From Pantoea sp. Cy-639 (GTDB taxonomy: Bacteria > Pseudomonadota > Gammaproteobacteria > Pseudomonadales > Pseudomonadaceae), in contig NZ_VWXI01000007.1 in assembly GCF_011752525.1 (NCBI RefSeq), positions 1 to 64,000 on the forward strand: a DNA stretch of 64,000 bases. Direction: 5' to 3'. The position numbers and the translations under genes are program-made. The notes under the pieces were generated by a model. That model was not told the origin of the DNA, made no database searches, and saw nothing but the letters and a program-made list of their open reading frames with translations. This document shows positions 38,941-48,728 of the stretch, in pieces (the stretch's first letter is position 1; each line of letters starts with the position of its first letter).

Positions 38941-39532
<592 letters not shown>

Positions 39533-39536
<4 letters not shown>

Positions 39537-41131
39537 GCCCTGGGTGCCAGGCGCCCGGCCAGCCCGTCGCTGAGCCGCGCGGCCAGGGCGTACACCGACA
39601 ACTGCGGGTTGGCGCCGATGCTGGTGGGGAACAGCGAACCGTCGTGGATCGACAGGTTTTCCAACTGGTGGTGTCGGCCCAGGCTGTCGCACACCGCCTG
39701 GCGCGAGTCTTCGCCCATGGCGCAGCCACCCATGACATGGGCGCTGCCCAGGCGCATGCGGAACAACTCGAGGGCCAGGTCATCGATGACGCGGGTCACC
39801 TGTTCAAGGGAGTCGCTCTGGCGGGCGTCGCCATGCACCGGCAACACCTGGCGGGCGCCGGCGGCGAACTGGATCTGCGCCATGCTGTGCCAGGCCCGGC
39901 GCAAGCCGTCGCGCAGGTAGTCGGTGAGCGGGTAGTCGAGCACTGGCGAGCCATCGCCGCGCAGTTCCACCTGGCCGCCGGGGCTGTCGGGATGGAAGCC
40001 GTCGCGCAGCAGCGCCAGCATCACGTGGGTGTGCGGCAGTTCGGCCATGCGCCGGGCGTTCTCTTCGCCGTGGCCGCCGAGCAGGGTGCTGGCCAGGGCC
40101 GGATGCAGGGGCGGGACTTCCAGCTTGTAGCCGACCGCTCCGGTGACGCCGTCCTGCCACTGGAACTGGTCGCTGTAGATCGACTGTGGCGCGCCGTAGT
40201 AGGGGTCGATCTTCTCGTCGAAGCGAGCGGCGCTGAAGTTCACCAGGTGCAGGAAGGTGCGCTTGCCCAGGCAGTCGTGGGGATCGGGCGCGGCAGAGCG
40301 CAGCAGCAGGGCCGGGCTGTTGATGCCGCCACCGGCCAGCACATAGTGGCGGGCGCGGACCGTGATTTGCCGGCCAGTGGGCTGGACGCCCTGGGCGTCC
40401 AGGGCCTGGCAGCGCAACTGGGCGATGCGCTGGCCGTCGTGCTCGAAACGCTCGGCGCGGGCCAGGTAGAGCAGTTCGCCACCCAGCTCCAGGGTGGCCG
40501 GAATGCTGGTCACCAGCATCGACTGCTTGGCGTTGACCGGGCAACCCATGCCGCAATAGCCCAGGTTCCAGCAGCCACGCACATTGCGCGGAATCACCGC
40601 CCAGCGATGGCCGAGCGCTTCGCAGCCGCGGCGCAGCACATCGTTGTTGGCATTGGGCGGCAGCGCCCAGGGGCTGATACCCAGGCGCTGCTCCATGCGT
40701 TCGAACCAAGGCGTCATCGAGGCGGTGTCGAGGCCCTTGACCGCGTGCTCGCTGGCCCAGTGCGCCAGGGTCTGTGGCGGCGTGCGAAAGCTCGAGGTCC
40801 AGTTGACCAGGGTGGTGCCACCCACTGCGCGGCCCTGGAGAATGGTGATGGCGCCGTCCTTGCTCAAGCGGCCCAGGCCTTCCTGGTAGAGGCTGGCGTA
40901 GGCTTCGTTCTCCAGCAGGTGGAAGTCGCTGCTGGTCTTCAGCGGTCCCTCTTCGATCAGCAGCACTTTCAGGCCCGCGCTGCTGAGGGCTTCGGCCGTG
41001 GTGGCACCGCCCGCGCCACTGCCGATCACGGCAACGTCGGCTTCCAGGGCCAGGTCCTGGGCCAGGCGTGAGCCATCGTGGGTGATCCAGCCTCGTTCGA
41101 GGCCTTGGCGGAACGGATCGGGTACGGGCAT
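39533..41131 (-). CDS. GMC-family FAD-dependent oxidoreductase (alcohol/sugar dehydrogenase large subunit)
   Basis: A 532-aa GMC flavoprotein. The FAD-binding motif is VIGSGAGGATTAEAL at about residues 35-49, with LLIEEGP following. Other family segments are LQGRAVGGTTLVNW, YCGMGCPVNAKQSM, YVLAGGGINSPALLL, and the C-terminal SAHVMGGCAMG with the active-site His. It has no export signal of its own. It lies 40 nt downstream of a small Tat lipoprotein gene, and the two resemble large and small subunits of membrane dehydrogenases in which the small subunit carries both proteins through Tat. The substrate is unknown; an alcohol feeding the neighbouring aldehyde dehydrogenase is likely. Confidence 0.85.
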
Positions 41132-41171
41132 GGGGTTCCCTCCGGCATGAGCGGGGCGGCAGGCACAGGGT

Positions 41172-41657
41172 TCAGATTTTCGGCGGCCCGGGATAGCCGC
41201 AGGCGGCCCAGGCTTCGGGGCATTCGTACCAGGCCATCAGCAGCAGTTGCAGCAGCGAGGCGTGGCCTTGGCGCAACAGGTCCAGCGAGCTGTTGCGCCA
41301 GCGTTCGAGGAAGGCCTCGACGTCAGCGTCGCTGGCGCTGCTCCAGCCGCCCCAGACTCCGGTCAGGGGACCACGGGTCAGGGGCAGGGCGAGTACGTCG
41401 AACAACTGCCGGGTGAGCTTGAGCATCGCCGGCGACAAGGCGGCGAGCTTCTGGTCGAGGCTGTGCAACACCCGATCCGCCGGCGCCTGGGTGCCGGCCA
41501 GCACCACCGGGACCAGGGCCAGCAACATGGGCAGGTCGTCTTCGCGCAGCGCGCGATAGTCACCGGCCGGTGTCTGCTTGGCGCAGGCGACCAGGCTGGC
41601 CGTGCCGAGGAACAGGCTGGCGCCGAGGCTCAGGCGCAGCAGGTCGCGACGGTGCAT
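41172..41657 (-). CDS. Tat-exported lipoprotein, probable small subunit of the GMC dehydrogenase
   Basis: A 161-aa protein with a twin-arginine signal (HRRDLLRLSLGASLFLG, Arg3-Arg4) ending in a lipobox L-V-A-C with Cys25. The mature part is helical and ends with WYECPEAWAACGYPGPP, like small subunits found beside gluconate/GMC-type dehydrogenases. The likely job is to carry the folded FAD subunit to the periplasm and anchor it. It sits between calB and the GMC gene on the same strand, with gaps of 15 and 40 nt. The family match is by shape and context only. Confidence 0.7.
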   Translation of the reverse strand: MHRRDLLRLSLGASLFLGTASLVACAKQTPAGDYRALREDDLPMLLALVPVVLAGTQAPADRVLHSLDQKLAALSPAMLKLTRQLFDVLALPLTRGPLTGVWGGWSSASDADVEAFLERWRNSSLDLLRQGHASLLQLLLMAWYECPEAWAACGYPGPPKI

Positions 41658-41672
41658 GGTCAGGCCCCCGGT

Positions 41673-43103
41673 TCAGCGGATGAACAGTTTGTAGACCAGG
41701 CGCTGCAAGGCTTTGCCATAGGGCGGGTAGATCAGTCGGGCGGCGTTCAGGCGCTGCTTGGCCAGTACCGCCTTGGCCTTGCTGAAGGTCTGGAAACCTT
41801 CCTGGCCGTGATAGTGGCCCATGCCCGACGGGCCGATGCCGCCGAACGGCAGGTCGTCCTGGGCCACGTGCAGCAGGGTGTCGTTCAGGCATACCCCACC
41901 CGAATGGGTGTCGCGCAGCACGCGGGCCTGCTCGCCACGGTCGTAGCCGAAGTAGTAGAGCGCCAGTGGCCGTGGCCGCTGGTTGATGTAGGCAAGCGCG
42001 TCATCGAGCCGGTCATAGGGCACCAGCGGCAGTAGCGGGCCGAAGATTTCCTGCTGCATCACTTGCATGTGGTCGGTCACCGCCGTCAGCAGGTGGGGTG
42101 GCAAGCGCCGGCCCTGGCGTGGCTCGTCGTCGTACAGGTCGAGCACCTCGGCGCCCTGCTCGCGGGCATCGGCCAGCAGGTGTTCCAGCCGCTCCAGCTG
42201 GCGCGGGTTGATGATCGCGCTGTAGTCAGGGTTGTCGGTGATGCGCGGATAGAGGCGGCGTACCGCGCGCCGGTAGGCATCGGCGAAGGCGTCCAGGCGC
42301 GGCCGGGGCACCAGCACGTAGTCGGGGGCGACGCAGGTCTGGCCGGCGTTGAGGGTCTTGCCGAAGGCGATACGCTCGGCGGCGGTGTCCAGCGGCACAT
42401 CGGCCGAGACGATGGCGGGCGACTTGCCACCCAGCTCGAGCGTCACCGGAGTCAGGTTGTGTGCAGCGGCCAGCATCACCTGGCGGCCGATGCCGGTGGC
42501 GCCAGTGAACAGCAGGTGGTCGAACGGCAGGCGGGAGAAGGCCTGGCCGACGGCTACCTCGCCGAGCACCACGCTGACCAGGTCTTCAGGGAACACCCGC
42601 TCCAGCAGGGCCTTGAGCACCCTGTTGGTGGCCGGGGTCGCCTCGCTGAGCTTGAGCATCACCCGATTGCCTGCCGCCAGGGCGCCGGTCAGCGGGCCGA
42701 TGGCGAGGAACAGCGGGTAGTTCCACGGCACGATGATGCCCACCACGCCCAGAGGCTGGTACAGCACCTGGGCGCTGGCGGGCTGGAAGGCCAGGCCGAC
42801 GCGTCGCCGTGAGGGTCGCATCCAGCGTTGCAGGTGGCGTTCGGCGTGGCGCAGGCCCTGGATCGATGGCAGCAGCTCGGCGATCAGGGTCTCGTCGCGG
42901 CTACGCCCGGAGAAGTCCTCGTCGGTGGCGGCAACCAAGGCCTCCTGGTCAGCCAGCAAGGCTTCGCGCAGGCTCTTCAGCCATTGCCGACGTTGCGCCG
43001 CCGGTGGCATGGGGTGGCCGGCGAACGCCTGGCGCTGAAGGGCGAACGTCGCCTCGAGAGCGAGGTCGGAAGACACAGGAGACGAGGAAAGGGTCGAGGT
43101 CAT
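41673..43103 (-). CDS. calB: Coniferyl-aldehyde-dehydrogenase-type NAD(P)-dependent aldehyde dehydrogenase
   Basis: A 476-aa member of the class 3-like aldehyde dehydrogenases. The catalytic Cys is in NAGQTCVAPDYVLV and the general base Glu in TLELGGKSPAIV. The NAD site includes FTGATGIGRQ and IIVPWNYPLFLAIGPL. The C-terminal GMGHYHGQEGF and a hydrophobic, basic tail (ALQRLVYKLF) recall membrane-associated fatty-aldehyde relatives. It is the first gene of a leftward unit with the Tat lipoprotein and the GMC oxidoreductase, divergent from a TetR regulator. The real aldehyde may be aromatic or long-chain aliphatic. Confidence 0.85.
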   Translation of the reverse strand: MTSTLSSSPVSSDLALEATFALQRQAFAGHPMPPAAQRRQWLKSLREALLADQEALVAATDEDFSGRSRDETLIAELLPSIQGLRHAERHLQRWMRPSRRRVGLAFQPASAQVLYQPLGVVGIIVPWNYPLFLAIGPLTGALAAGNRVMLKLSEATPATNRVLKALLERVFPEDLVSVVLGEVAVGQAFSRLPFDHLLFTGATGIGRQVMLAAAHNLTPVTLELGGKSPAIVSADVPLDTAAERIAFGKTLNAGQTCVAPDYVLVPRPRLDAFADAYRRAVRRLYPRITDNPDYSAIINPRQLERLEHLLADAREQGAEVLDLYDDEPRQGRRLPPHLLTAVTDHMQVMQQEIFGPLLPLVPYDRLDDALAYINQRPRPLALYYFGYDRGEQARVLRDTHSGGVCLNDTLLHVAQDDLPFGGIGPSGMGHYHGQEGFQTFSKAKAVLAKQRLNAARLIYPPYGKALQRLVYKLFIR

Positions 43104-43131
43104 GGCGCAGTCACCAGCAAGACGGGATGAC

Positions 43132-43147
43132 TAGAGCCTATACTCTA
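43132..43147. promoter_or_regulatory. Candidate TetR operator over the calB promoter
   Basis: TAGAG, CCTATA, CTCTA form a 16-bp dyad 29 nt upstream of calB. Read on the minus strand its centre is TATAGG, a possible calB -10. It lies in the calB/tetR divergent gap, where the adjacent regulator would be expected to bind. Confidence 0.4.
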
Positions 43148-43277
43148 ATTCGCCGGGCGGTGAGTGCTTTTTGTGCCAGAACGCCGGACATTTGTACCGC
43201 CACGGCCTGACGCCCAGGCGTAATAGATCGTAAGATGGCCGATCAACCGATAAGAGCCCGGAGACTGGAGCGCAAGC

Positions 43278-43943
43278 ATGGCCCCGCGCATGAAGACCCG
43301 AGAGCGCATCGTGCAGAGCAGCCTGGAGCTGTTCAACCAGCAGGGCGAGCGTAGCGTCAGCACCAACCATATCGCCGCGCACATGGAAATCTCGCCCGGC
43401 AACCTCTACTACCACTTCCCCAACAAGCAGGCGATCATCGCCGTGCTGTTCAGCCAGTACGAAGAACTGGTCGACAGCTTCCTGCGCCCGCCCCAGGGCC
43501 GGGCCGCTACGGTAGAAGACAAGCGTTTCTACCTCAAGGCGCTGCTGGCGGCGATGTGGAACTACCGTTTCCTGCACCGCGACCTCGAGCACCTGCTCGA
43601 CAGCGACTCGGAGCTGGCCGCCCGCTACCGACGTTTTTCCCGCCGTTGCCTGCAGCAGGGCCAGGCGATCTATCGTGGCTTCGTCGACGCCGGGATCCTG
43701 GCCATGGAGGCGGCGCAGATCGAATCCCTGACCATCAATGCCTGGATCGTCCTGACGTCCTGGGTGCGTTTTCTCAGCACCACCCGCGAGCATAGCGCGC
43801 ACCTGGGCGAAGAAGCCTTCAAGCGCGGCGTCTACCAGGTATTGGTGCTGGAGCTGGGCTTCGTCACTGCCGGCTCGCGCGCCGCGGTGGATGCCCTGTG
43901 CGGCGAATTCCACGTACCGTTCAACCAGGCCCTGGAGCACTGA
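43278..43943 (+). CDS. TetR-family transcriptional regulator
   Basis: A 221-aa one-domain regulator with an N-terminal helix-turn-helix (ERIVQSSLELFNQQGERSVS, then ISPGNLYYHFPNKQAI; residues 8-55) and a helical effector domain. It is divergent from the calB-Tat-GMC unit, so it probably represses it. A rhodanese gene follows 27 nt downstream on the same strand and may be co-transcribed. The inducer is unknown, and an ATG at codon 5 is an alternative start. Confidence 0.87.
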   Translation: MAPRMKTRERIVQSSLELFNQQGERSVSTNHIAAHMEISPGNLYYHFPNKQAIIAVLFSQYEELVDSFLRPPQGRAATVEDKRFYLKALLAAMWNYRFLHRDLEHLLDSDSELAARYRRFSRRCLQQGQAIYRGFVDAGILAMEAAQIESLTINAWIVLTSWVRFLSTTREHSAHLGEEAFKRGVYQVLVLELGFVTAGSRAAVDALCGEFHVPFNQALEH

Positions 43944-43970
43944 ATCAGGGCCCTTCATCAGGAGATTGTC

Positions 43971-44825
43971 ATGCCCCTTGCGCAACTGATCACCCCGCAG
44001 CAGCTGGCCGAGCGCCTGGACGCGCCCGGTCTGGTGGTCCTCGACTGTCGCTTCGCCCTGGAAGATGTCGATTACGGTCAACGCAGCTATGCCGAGGGGC
44101 ATATCGCCGGCGCTCACTTCGCCGACCTGGAGCGTGACCTGAGTGGTCCGGTGATCAAGGGGCGCACCGGGCGTCACCCGCTGCCCGAGCCGCAGCATCT
44201 GCTCGAACGCCTGCGCGAGTGGGGGGTGGACGGCGACAGCCAGGTGGTGCTTTACGACGACGGTCCGGGTGCTTTCGCCGCCCGCGCATGGTGGCTGCTG
44301 GCCTGGCTGGGCAAGCGCAGCGCGGTGTTCATCCTCGATGGTGGGCTGAAGGCCTGGCACGCCGCGCACCTGCCGCTGAGCCTGGACCCGCCGCCGCATC
44401 GGGAAGGTAGCTTCAGCGGTGCGCCGGACATGAAGCTGCTGATCGACGCCGAGCACCTGGCCAAGCGCCTGGAAGATCCGGCAATGACCTTGATCGATGC
44501 CCGCGGACTGCCACGTTTTCGCGGCGAAGTGGAGCCGATCGACCCGGTGGCCGGGCATATTCCTGGCGCCCAGTGCGCGGCGTTCACCGACAACCTTGGC
44601 GCGGACGGCCGGTTCCTGTCTGCCGAGCAGCTCAGGCAGCGTTTCGCCGAGAAACTGGCCGGGCGTCCGCCGGAGCAACTGGTGGCCTATTGCGGGTCGG
44701 GCGTAACGGCCTGCCATAACCTGTTTGCCCTGGCGCTGGCCGGCTATCCGCTGGGGCGCTTGTATGCCGGGTCGTGGAGCGAGTGGATCAACGATCCGCA
44801 GCATGCCGTGGCGACCGGCGACTGA
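43971..44825 (+). CDS. Sulfurtransferase with two rhodanese domains (SseA-like)
   Basis: A 284-aa tandem rhodanese protein of the thiosulfate/3-mercaptopyruvate sulfurtransferase family. The N-terminal inactive domain holds LVVLDCRFALED; the C-terminal domain has the catalytic loop YCGSGVTACHN with Cys near residue 242. The CGSGVTA loop is the form typical of 3-mercaptopyruvate-type enzymes. It has a good GGAG ribosome site and follows the TetR gene. A strong hairpin follows its stop. Confidence 0.88.
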   Translation: MPLAQLITPQQLAERLDAPGLVVLDCRFALEDVDYGQRSYAEGHIAGAHFADLERDLSGPVIKGRTGRHPLPEPQHLLERLREWGVDGDSQVVLYDDGPGAFAARAWWLLAWLGKRSAVFILDGGLKAWHAAHLPLSLDPPPHREGSFSGAPDMKLLIDAEHLAKRLEDPAMTLIDARGLPRFRGEVEPIDPVAGHIPGAQCAAFTDNLGADGRFLSAEQLRQRFAEKLAGRPPEQLVAYCGSGVTACHNLFALALAGYPLGRLYAGSWSEWINDPQHAVATGD

Positions 44826-44834
44826 TCTGTCGGA

Positions 44835-44874
44835 GCCAGCCTTGCCGAAACGCCGGTTCACCGGCAAGGCTGGC
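44835..44874. terminator. Hairpin after the sulfurtransferase gene
   Basis: A perfect 13-bp stem (44835-44847 with 44862-44874) of GCCAGCCTTGCCG type closes a 14-nt loop between two convergent genes. It lacks a U-tract. Confidence 0.55.
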
Positions 44875-44890
44875 GCCTACGACGTGATCG

Positions 44891-45883
44891 CTAGCGACCT
44901 TCCAGCAGCCACTGCGGGATCCGCCGCTCCAGGTAATACCCCGGATTGCGCAGGCTGCCGTCCACGAACCCCACATGGCCACCCCGGCTGTGCAGCTCGA
45001 ATTGAGTCCCGGCTGCCAGCTCGCTGGCGCTCGGCAGGCTGTGGCCGAACACGAACGGGTCGTCGTTGGCGTGGATGATCAGTGTCGGCGTGCGGATCTC
45101 GCCCAGGTAGTAGCGGCTGGATGCCCTGCGGTAGTAGTCGTGGGCATCGCTGAAACCGTTGAGCGGCGCGGTGACCTTGCCGTCGAAGTCCCAGAAGGTG
45201 CGCAGGCCGCGCAGCGGCCCGAGGCGTTCGATAGCCGCCAGCGCCTCATGGTGCCCGCGCTCGCGCAAGTGCCGTTGCTTGTCCTGCACATAGGTCAGCA
45301 TCTCGCGCATGAAGTGCGCCTGGTAGACCTTCGAGAAACCCAGGCCGATACGGTCGGCGCACTGGTCCAGGCGAAACGGCACCGACACCGCGACCGCCGC
45401 CTCCAACTGACTGCTTTCGCCGCTTTCCCCCAGGTACTTGAGCAACACATTGCCACCCAGCGAATAACCGACTGCGTACAGCGGTGCCAGTGGCCGTTGG
45501 GCGCGCAGGTGGTGAATGGTTTCGGCCAGGTCCTCGCTGGCACCGGAATGGTAGCTGCGCGCCAGCAGGTTGGGCTCGCCCGAGCAGCCACGCCAGTTCA
45601 GCGCCACGCTCGCCCAGCCGCGCGCCTGCAGCGCTTGCTGCAAGCCTTTGACATAGGGGGAGTTGGACGACCCGGTCAGCCCGTGCAGTACCAGTACCAG
45701 CGGTGCATCAGGTCTATGCGGACCGTGCCAGTCGAGGTCGAGGAAGTCGCCGTCGGTCAGCCACAGGCGTTCGCGATTGCGCTGCAGGGCAGGCAGCTTG
45801 CGCCAGAGCGGGCCCCACAAGGTCTGCAGGTGGGGATTGGACAGGCCGATGGCCGGGCGGAAGCTGGCGGTGGGACTAGGCAT
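44891..45883 (-). CDS. YheT-family alpha/beta hydrolase
   Basis: A 330-aa hydrolase of the YheT/ABHD1-3 group. The oxyanion region is LVLHGLTGSSNSPY, the nucleophile Ser is in AVGYSLGGNVLLK (about residue 141), and the late Asp and His lie in HANDDPFV and SRGGHVGFV. The family acts on lipids or esters, but the bacterial substrate is unknown. Its start overlaps the last codons of an M16 peptidase gene by 8 nt, so it is the last gene of that leftward operon. The overlap suggests the hydrolase is translated together with the peptidase pair. Confidence 0.87.
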   Translation of the reverse strand: MPSPTASFRPAIGLSNPHLQTLWGPLWRKLPALQRNRERLWLTDGDFLDLDWHGPHRPDAPLVLVLHGLTGSSNSPYVKGLQQALQARGWASVALNWRGCSGEPNLLARSYHSGASEDLAETIHHLRAQRPLAPLYAVGYSLGGNVLLKYLGESGESSQLEAAVAVSVPFRLDQCADRIGLGFSKVYQAHFMREMLTYVQDKQRHLRERGHHEALAAIERLGPLRGLRTFWDFDGKVTAPLNGFSDAHDYYRRASSRYYLGEIRTPTLIIHANDDPFVFGHSLPSASELAAGTQFELHSRGGHVGFVDGSLRNPGYYLERRIPQWLLEGR

Positions 45884-47297
45884 GCTGGGTGCTCGTGATG
45901 TGCCTGCCTAGAGTGCCATGAAACGCCATGCTTTGACTGCGTAATTGGTCTGCGGGTAATGGCTGCTGATCGATAGCCGGACCGATGGTCACGAAAGTCG
46001 TTTGCTGTGATTGCAAACAGGTTCTGGCGGTATTGCGCAGTGCCAAGGGCGTCAGGCTGGCAAGGTCTTTCTGGAGCAGAGAGAGATGGTCCACCGGCTG
46101 CTGTTGGTGGCTGGACCTCGCCAGGCTCTTGGCCAGTTCACCATTGTCCGCCATGGCGATCAGCAGCCCTCCCGTCAGTTGGCTCAATGCCAGGTCGCAC
46201 TCGGCCTGGCTCGGGCCATGGTTGCACAGGTCTTGCACGACCTGTGTCACTAGCGCCCGAGAGGCGTCCCGGTATGCCGGCTCGATGTCCCAGAAAATCT
46301 GCAACAGGCATGCGGCATCTAGTGGCCTCAACCTTGAGTGGATGCTGTAGGTCAGGCTGTGCTGGACACGCAATACCTGCATCAATCGCGACTCGTAGTC
46401 GGCCCCGAGGATCTGGTCCAGCATGAGCAGTGCCGGATATCCGGGGTCCGCAGGGGGTAGTTGCAGGGTGTAAGTCAGTGCAGCCTGAGTTGTGATGTTG
46501 GGGCGAGCGATCGGTAACGATTCTGCGATGCGTGCTGGCGCTGGCGGAGGAGGTATCGCGGCCCATTGCTGAGGCAATGCTGCCGAGATCGCGCCGACAA
46601 GTGCTTCGGCATCCTCGCGGGACAGGTCGCCTACCAGGCCGATATCCAGGTTGTTGGCGGAGTAGGCCCGGCGATGGAAATGGCGCAGTTGTTCGTCTGC
46701 AATGCTGGCAAGGCCTGCTGGGGTACCGACCTCAGCGGTAGCGTAGGGGTGGCCGGCAAAGAGTTGGGCCATGGTCGTGTCGCTGAGCAGGTAGGTACTG
46801 TGCCTGGTGCGGTCTTGTAGATGACGAAGCAGGCGCAGCTTGATCTTTTCAGTGTCTGCGGCCCTGAATGCGGGCTGGGTGACCATGGCCGTGAGCAGTT
46901 GCAGGGCCTTGCTGCGCAGGGCGGGCAGCGACAGGCCGCGCAGGGTGATGCTCGAGTGGTCCAGGCCAATTTCCCTGCTCAGGATCGCCCCAACCCCCTC
47001 CAACTGCTCGACGAACTGAGCGGCATCAAGCAGCGCGGTGCCTTGGTCCAGGCTATACAGCACAAGTGCTGCAAGGCCCGGTGTATCGCCGTCCAGTGAA
47101 CTGCCTGCGCGAAAACGCAGGACCAGGTCGAACATGGGCCGTGCTGCACAGGCGACGAACCTGGCTCGCGTCCCTTCAGGTGTTTGCCATTGTTGCACCT
47201 GATGCTGGAGCGTCTGGTACTGCCGAATATCGACCGTCCGGGTTGAGGTAAGGCTGGCGAGTGCGGTTGCCGTGGCCTGTTCGGAAGGAGTGCTCAT
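45876..47297 (-). CDS. M16-family peptidase-like protein without the zinc motif (signal-less pair)
   Basis: A 473-aa M16 family protein that lacks HxxEH; the corresponding region reads GSSLDGDTPGLAALVLYSLD, so it is probably the non-catalytic half of a heterodimer. Family segments include AYSANNLDIGLVGDLS and MLDQILGADYESRLM, which match the C-terminal M16 domain. No signal peptide or membrane segment is visible (MSTPSEQATATALAS). It overlaps the catalytic partner by 4 nt. Its codons look less GC-biased than those of its neighbours. Function unknown; cytoplasmic peptide processing is possible. Confidence 0.8.
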   Translation of the reverse strand: MSTPSEQATATALASLTSTRTVDIRQYQTLQHQVQQWQTPEGTRARFVACAARPMFDLVLRFRAGSSLDGDTPGLAALVLYSLDQGTALLDAAQFVEQLEGVGAILSREIGLDHSSITLRGLSLPALRSKALQLLTAMVTQPAFRAADTEKIKLRLLRHLQDRTRHSTYLLSDTTMAQLFAGHPYATAEVGTPAGLASIADEQLRHFHRRAYSANNLDIGLVGDLSREDAEALVGAISAALPQQWAAIPPPPAPARIAESLPIARPNITTQAALTYTLQLPPADPGYPALLMLDQILGADYESRLMQVLRVQHSLTYSIHSRLRPLDAACLLQIFWDIEPAYRDASRALVTQVVQDLCNHGPSQAECDLALSQLTGGLLIAMADNGELAKSLARSSHQQQPVDHLSLLQKDLASLTPLALRNTARTCLQSQQTTFVTIGPAIDQQPLPADQLRSQSMAFHGTLGRHITSTQHA

Positions 47298-48637
47298 GCT
47301 GCTTCTCCTTGCTGTATGCAGGTAATCGTCAGGCGCTCTCGTCGCAGGTACTCGATGGCTACTTGTTGTACGGTCGTAACCGTGAGGTCACGGATGATCT
47401 TCGCTCCCAGGTCGATCAACATGGGGTCAAGGCCGGCGGCCGCGGTCTGGCCAATCCCTTCGGCCTGTAGCTCGTGCTTGCTGCTGTTGTAGAGCTGCTT
47501 GGTGAGCAGGCGTAGCTTGGCACTCTCCAGTTCCTGTTCAGGCAGTGGCGAGCCGCGCAGTTCGTCGATCTGCTCCCAGATCGCCTGCGCGGCCTGTTGC
47601 GGGGTGGCCAGGTCCTTGTTGCAAAGTGCAGATACTGTCAGCAGCGTATCGCCACGATGCAGGTGCTCGTAACTGATCTGGATGTACGTGAGCAGGCGTT
47701 GGTCGCGTACCAGGCGGCTGTAGAACCGGGAGCTGAATCCCTCGCCGAGCAGCTCTATCAACAGTCGCAGGGCAAACGTGATGTGCACCGAGGACGCACT
47801 GGCCTGGCTGGGGACATTGAATGACAGGTGTACCGCTTCTTGAGGGCTCTCATCTTCAAGGACCTGGCTGCGCTCGCGCATTTCACCTGAGAATCGCAGG
47901 GTGGCCTTTTCAGGCAGTGGCCCCCGAGGGATGGCGGCAAAGTGAGCCTCCACCTGACGGCGAAGTGCTGGAAGGTCGGTCGCGCCAACGACCACCAACG
48001 TAGCGTTGTTTGGCACGTACCAGGTGCGATACCAGGCATGTACGGATGCCCATTGCATTTCGCTCAGGTCCAGTGCGTGACCGAAAGTAGGTTCGCCATA
48101 GGGACTGCCCGCGTAGGCAAGCGCTTCGTGCCGATCCAGATGCTGGAAATACGTCGAATTCTCGTATTTCAGCCTGCGTTCGTCCTCGATGCTCTTGATC
48201 TCGTGTTCGAACTGCGCTTGATCGAGCGTGGCGCTGCTCATCGCATCGGCCATGATTTCCAATGCCATGGGGAGCCGATTGGCGGGCAGCAATATGTCGA
48301 ACGCGGTTGCATCATCATGGGTAGTGGCATTGGCTTTGCCCCCCAGCAGGGCGATCACCCGCGAGTACTGTCCGGCAGGCAGCTTGCTGCTGCCCTCGAA
48401 CAGCAGATGTTCCAGCAGATGGGAGAGGTTGGTGTGCCCTGGCGGTTCATGGCTGGTGCCGACGTGATACCAGAGCTGCACGGCGACAATCGGCGTGCTG
48501 CGGTCTTCACGCAGATAGACCGACAGGCCGTTTTCAAGCGTGAAGTGGGAGAGCTTGGAAGGAATGGCAGCAGTGATAGAGGCCAGGGCATCTTGAGTCG
48601 CCTTGGCATCAACACTGGGGATGGGGGAAGAACTCAT
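47294..48637 (-). CDS. M16-family zinc metallopeptidase, catalytic partner (signal-less pair)
   Basis: A 447-aa M16B-type peptidase. The inverted zinc motif is HLLEH (His73, Glu76, His77), with the downstream Glu expected near 150-155 in KSIEDERRLKYEN. The C-terminal domain carries LRLLIELLGEGFSSRFYSRL. No export signal is seen at the N-terminus (MSSSPIPSVDAKATQ), unlike the other M16 pair in this window. It is the first gene of a leftward unit with the non-catalytic partner and a YheT hydrolase. The 91-nt gap before it from rsmD is AT-rich. PqqF/PqqG-type maturation roles are an analogy only; no pqq genes are nearby. Confidence 0.83.
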   Translation of the reverse strand: MSSSPIPSVDAKATQDALASITAAIPSKLSHFTLENGLSVYLREDRSTPIVAVQLWYHVGTSHEPPGHTNLSHLLEHLLFEGSSKLPAGQYSRVIALLGGKANATTHDDATAFDILLPANRLPMALEIMADAMSSATLDQAQFEHEIKSIEDERRLKYENSTYFQHLDRHEALAYAGSPYGEPTFGHALDLSEMQWASVHAWYRTWYVPNNATLVVVGATDLPALRRQVEAHFAAIPRGPLPEKATLRFSGEMRERSQVLEDESPQEAVHLSFNVPSQASASSVHITFALRLLIELLGEGFSSRFYSRLVRDQRLLTYIQISYEHLHRGDTLLTVSALCNKDLATPQQAAQAIWEQIDELRGSPLPEQELESAKLRLLTKQLYNSSKHELQAEGIGQTAAAGLDPMLIDLGAKIIRDLTVTTVQQVAIEYLRRERLTITCIQQGEAA

Positions 48638-48728
48638 GGATGGGCTGCTCCGATTTCCGACTAACCGGAGCAGCTTCAGCGAAAGTGACCGAGCGCCTGT
48701 GTTACTTAATTAGGCTGAAGATCATGTA

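Noticed and set aside
47294..48637. Assignment of the signal-less M16 pair as PqqF/PqqG
   Set aside because: No pqqA-E genes are in the window, and the similarity is only at the level of the M16 fold and pair arrangement.
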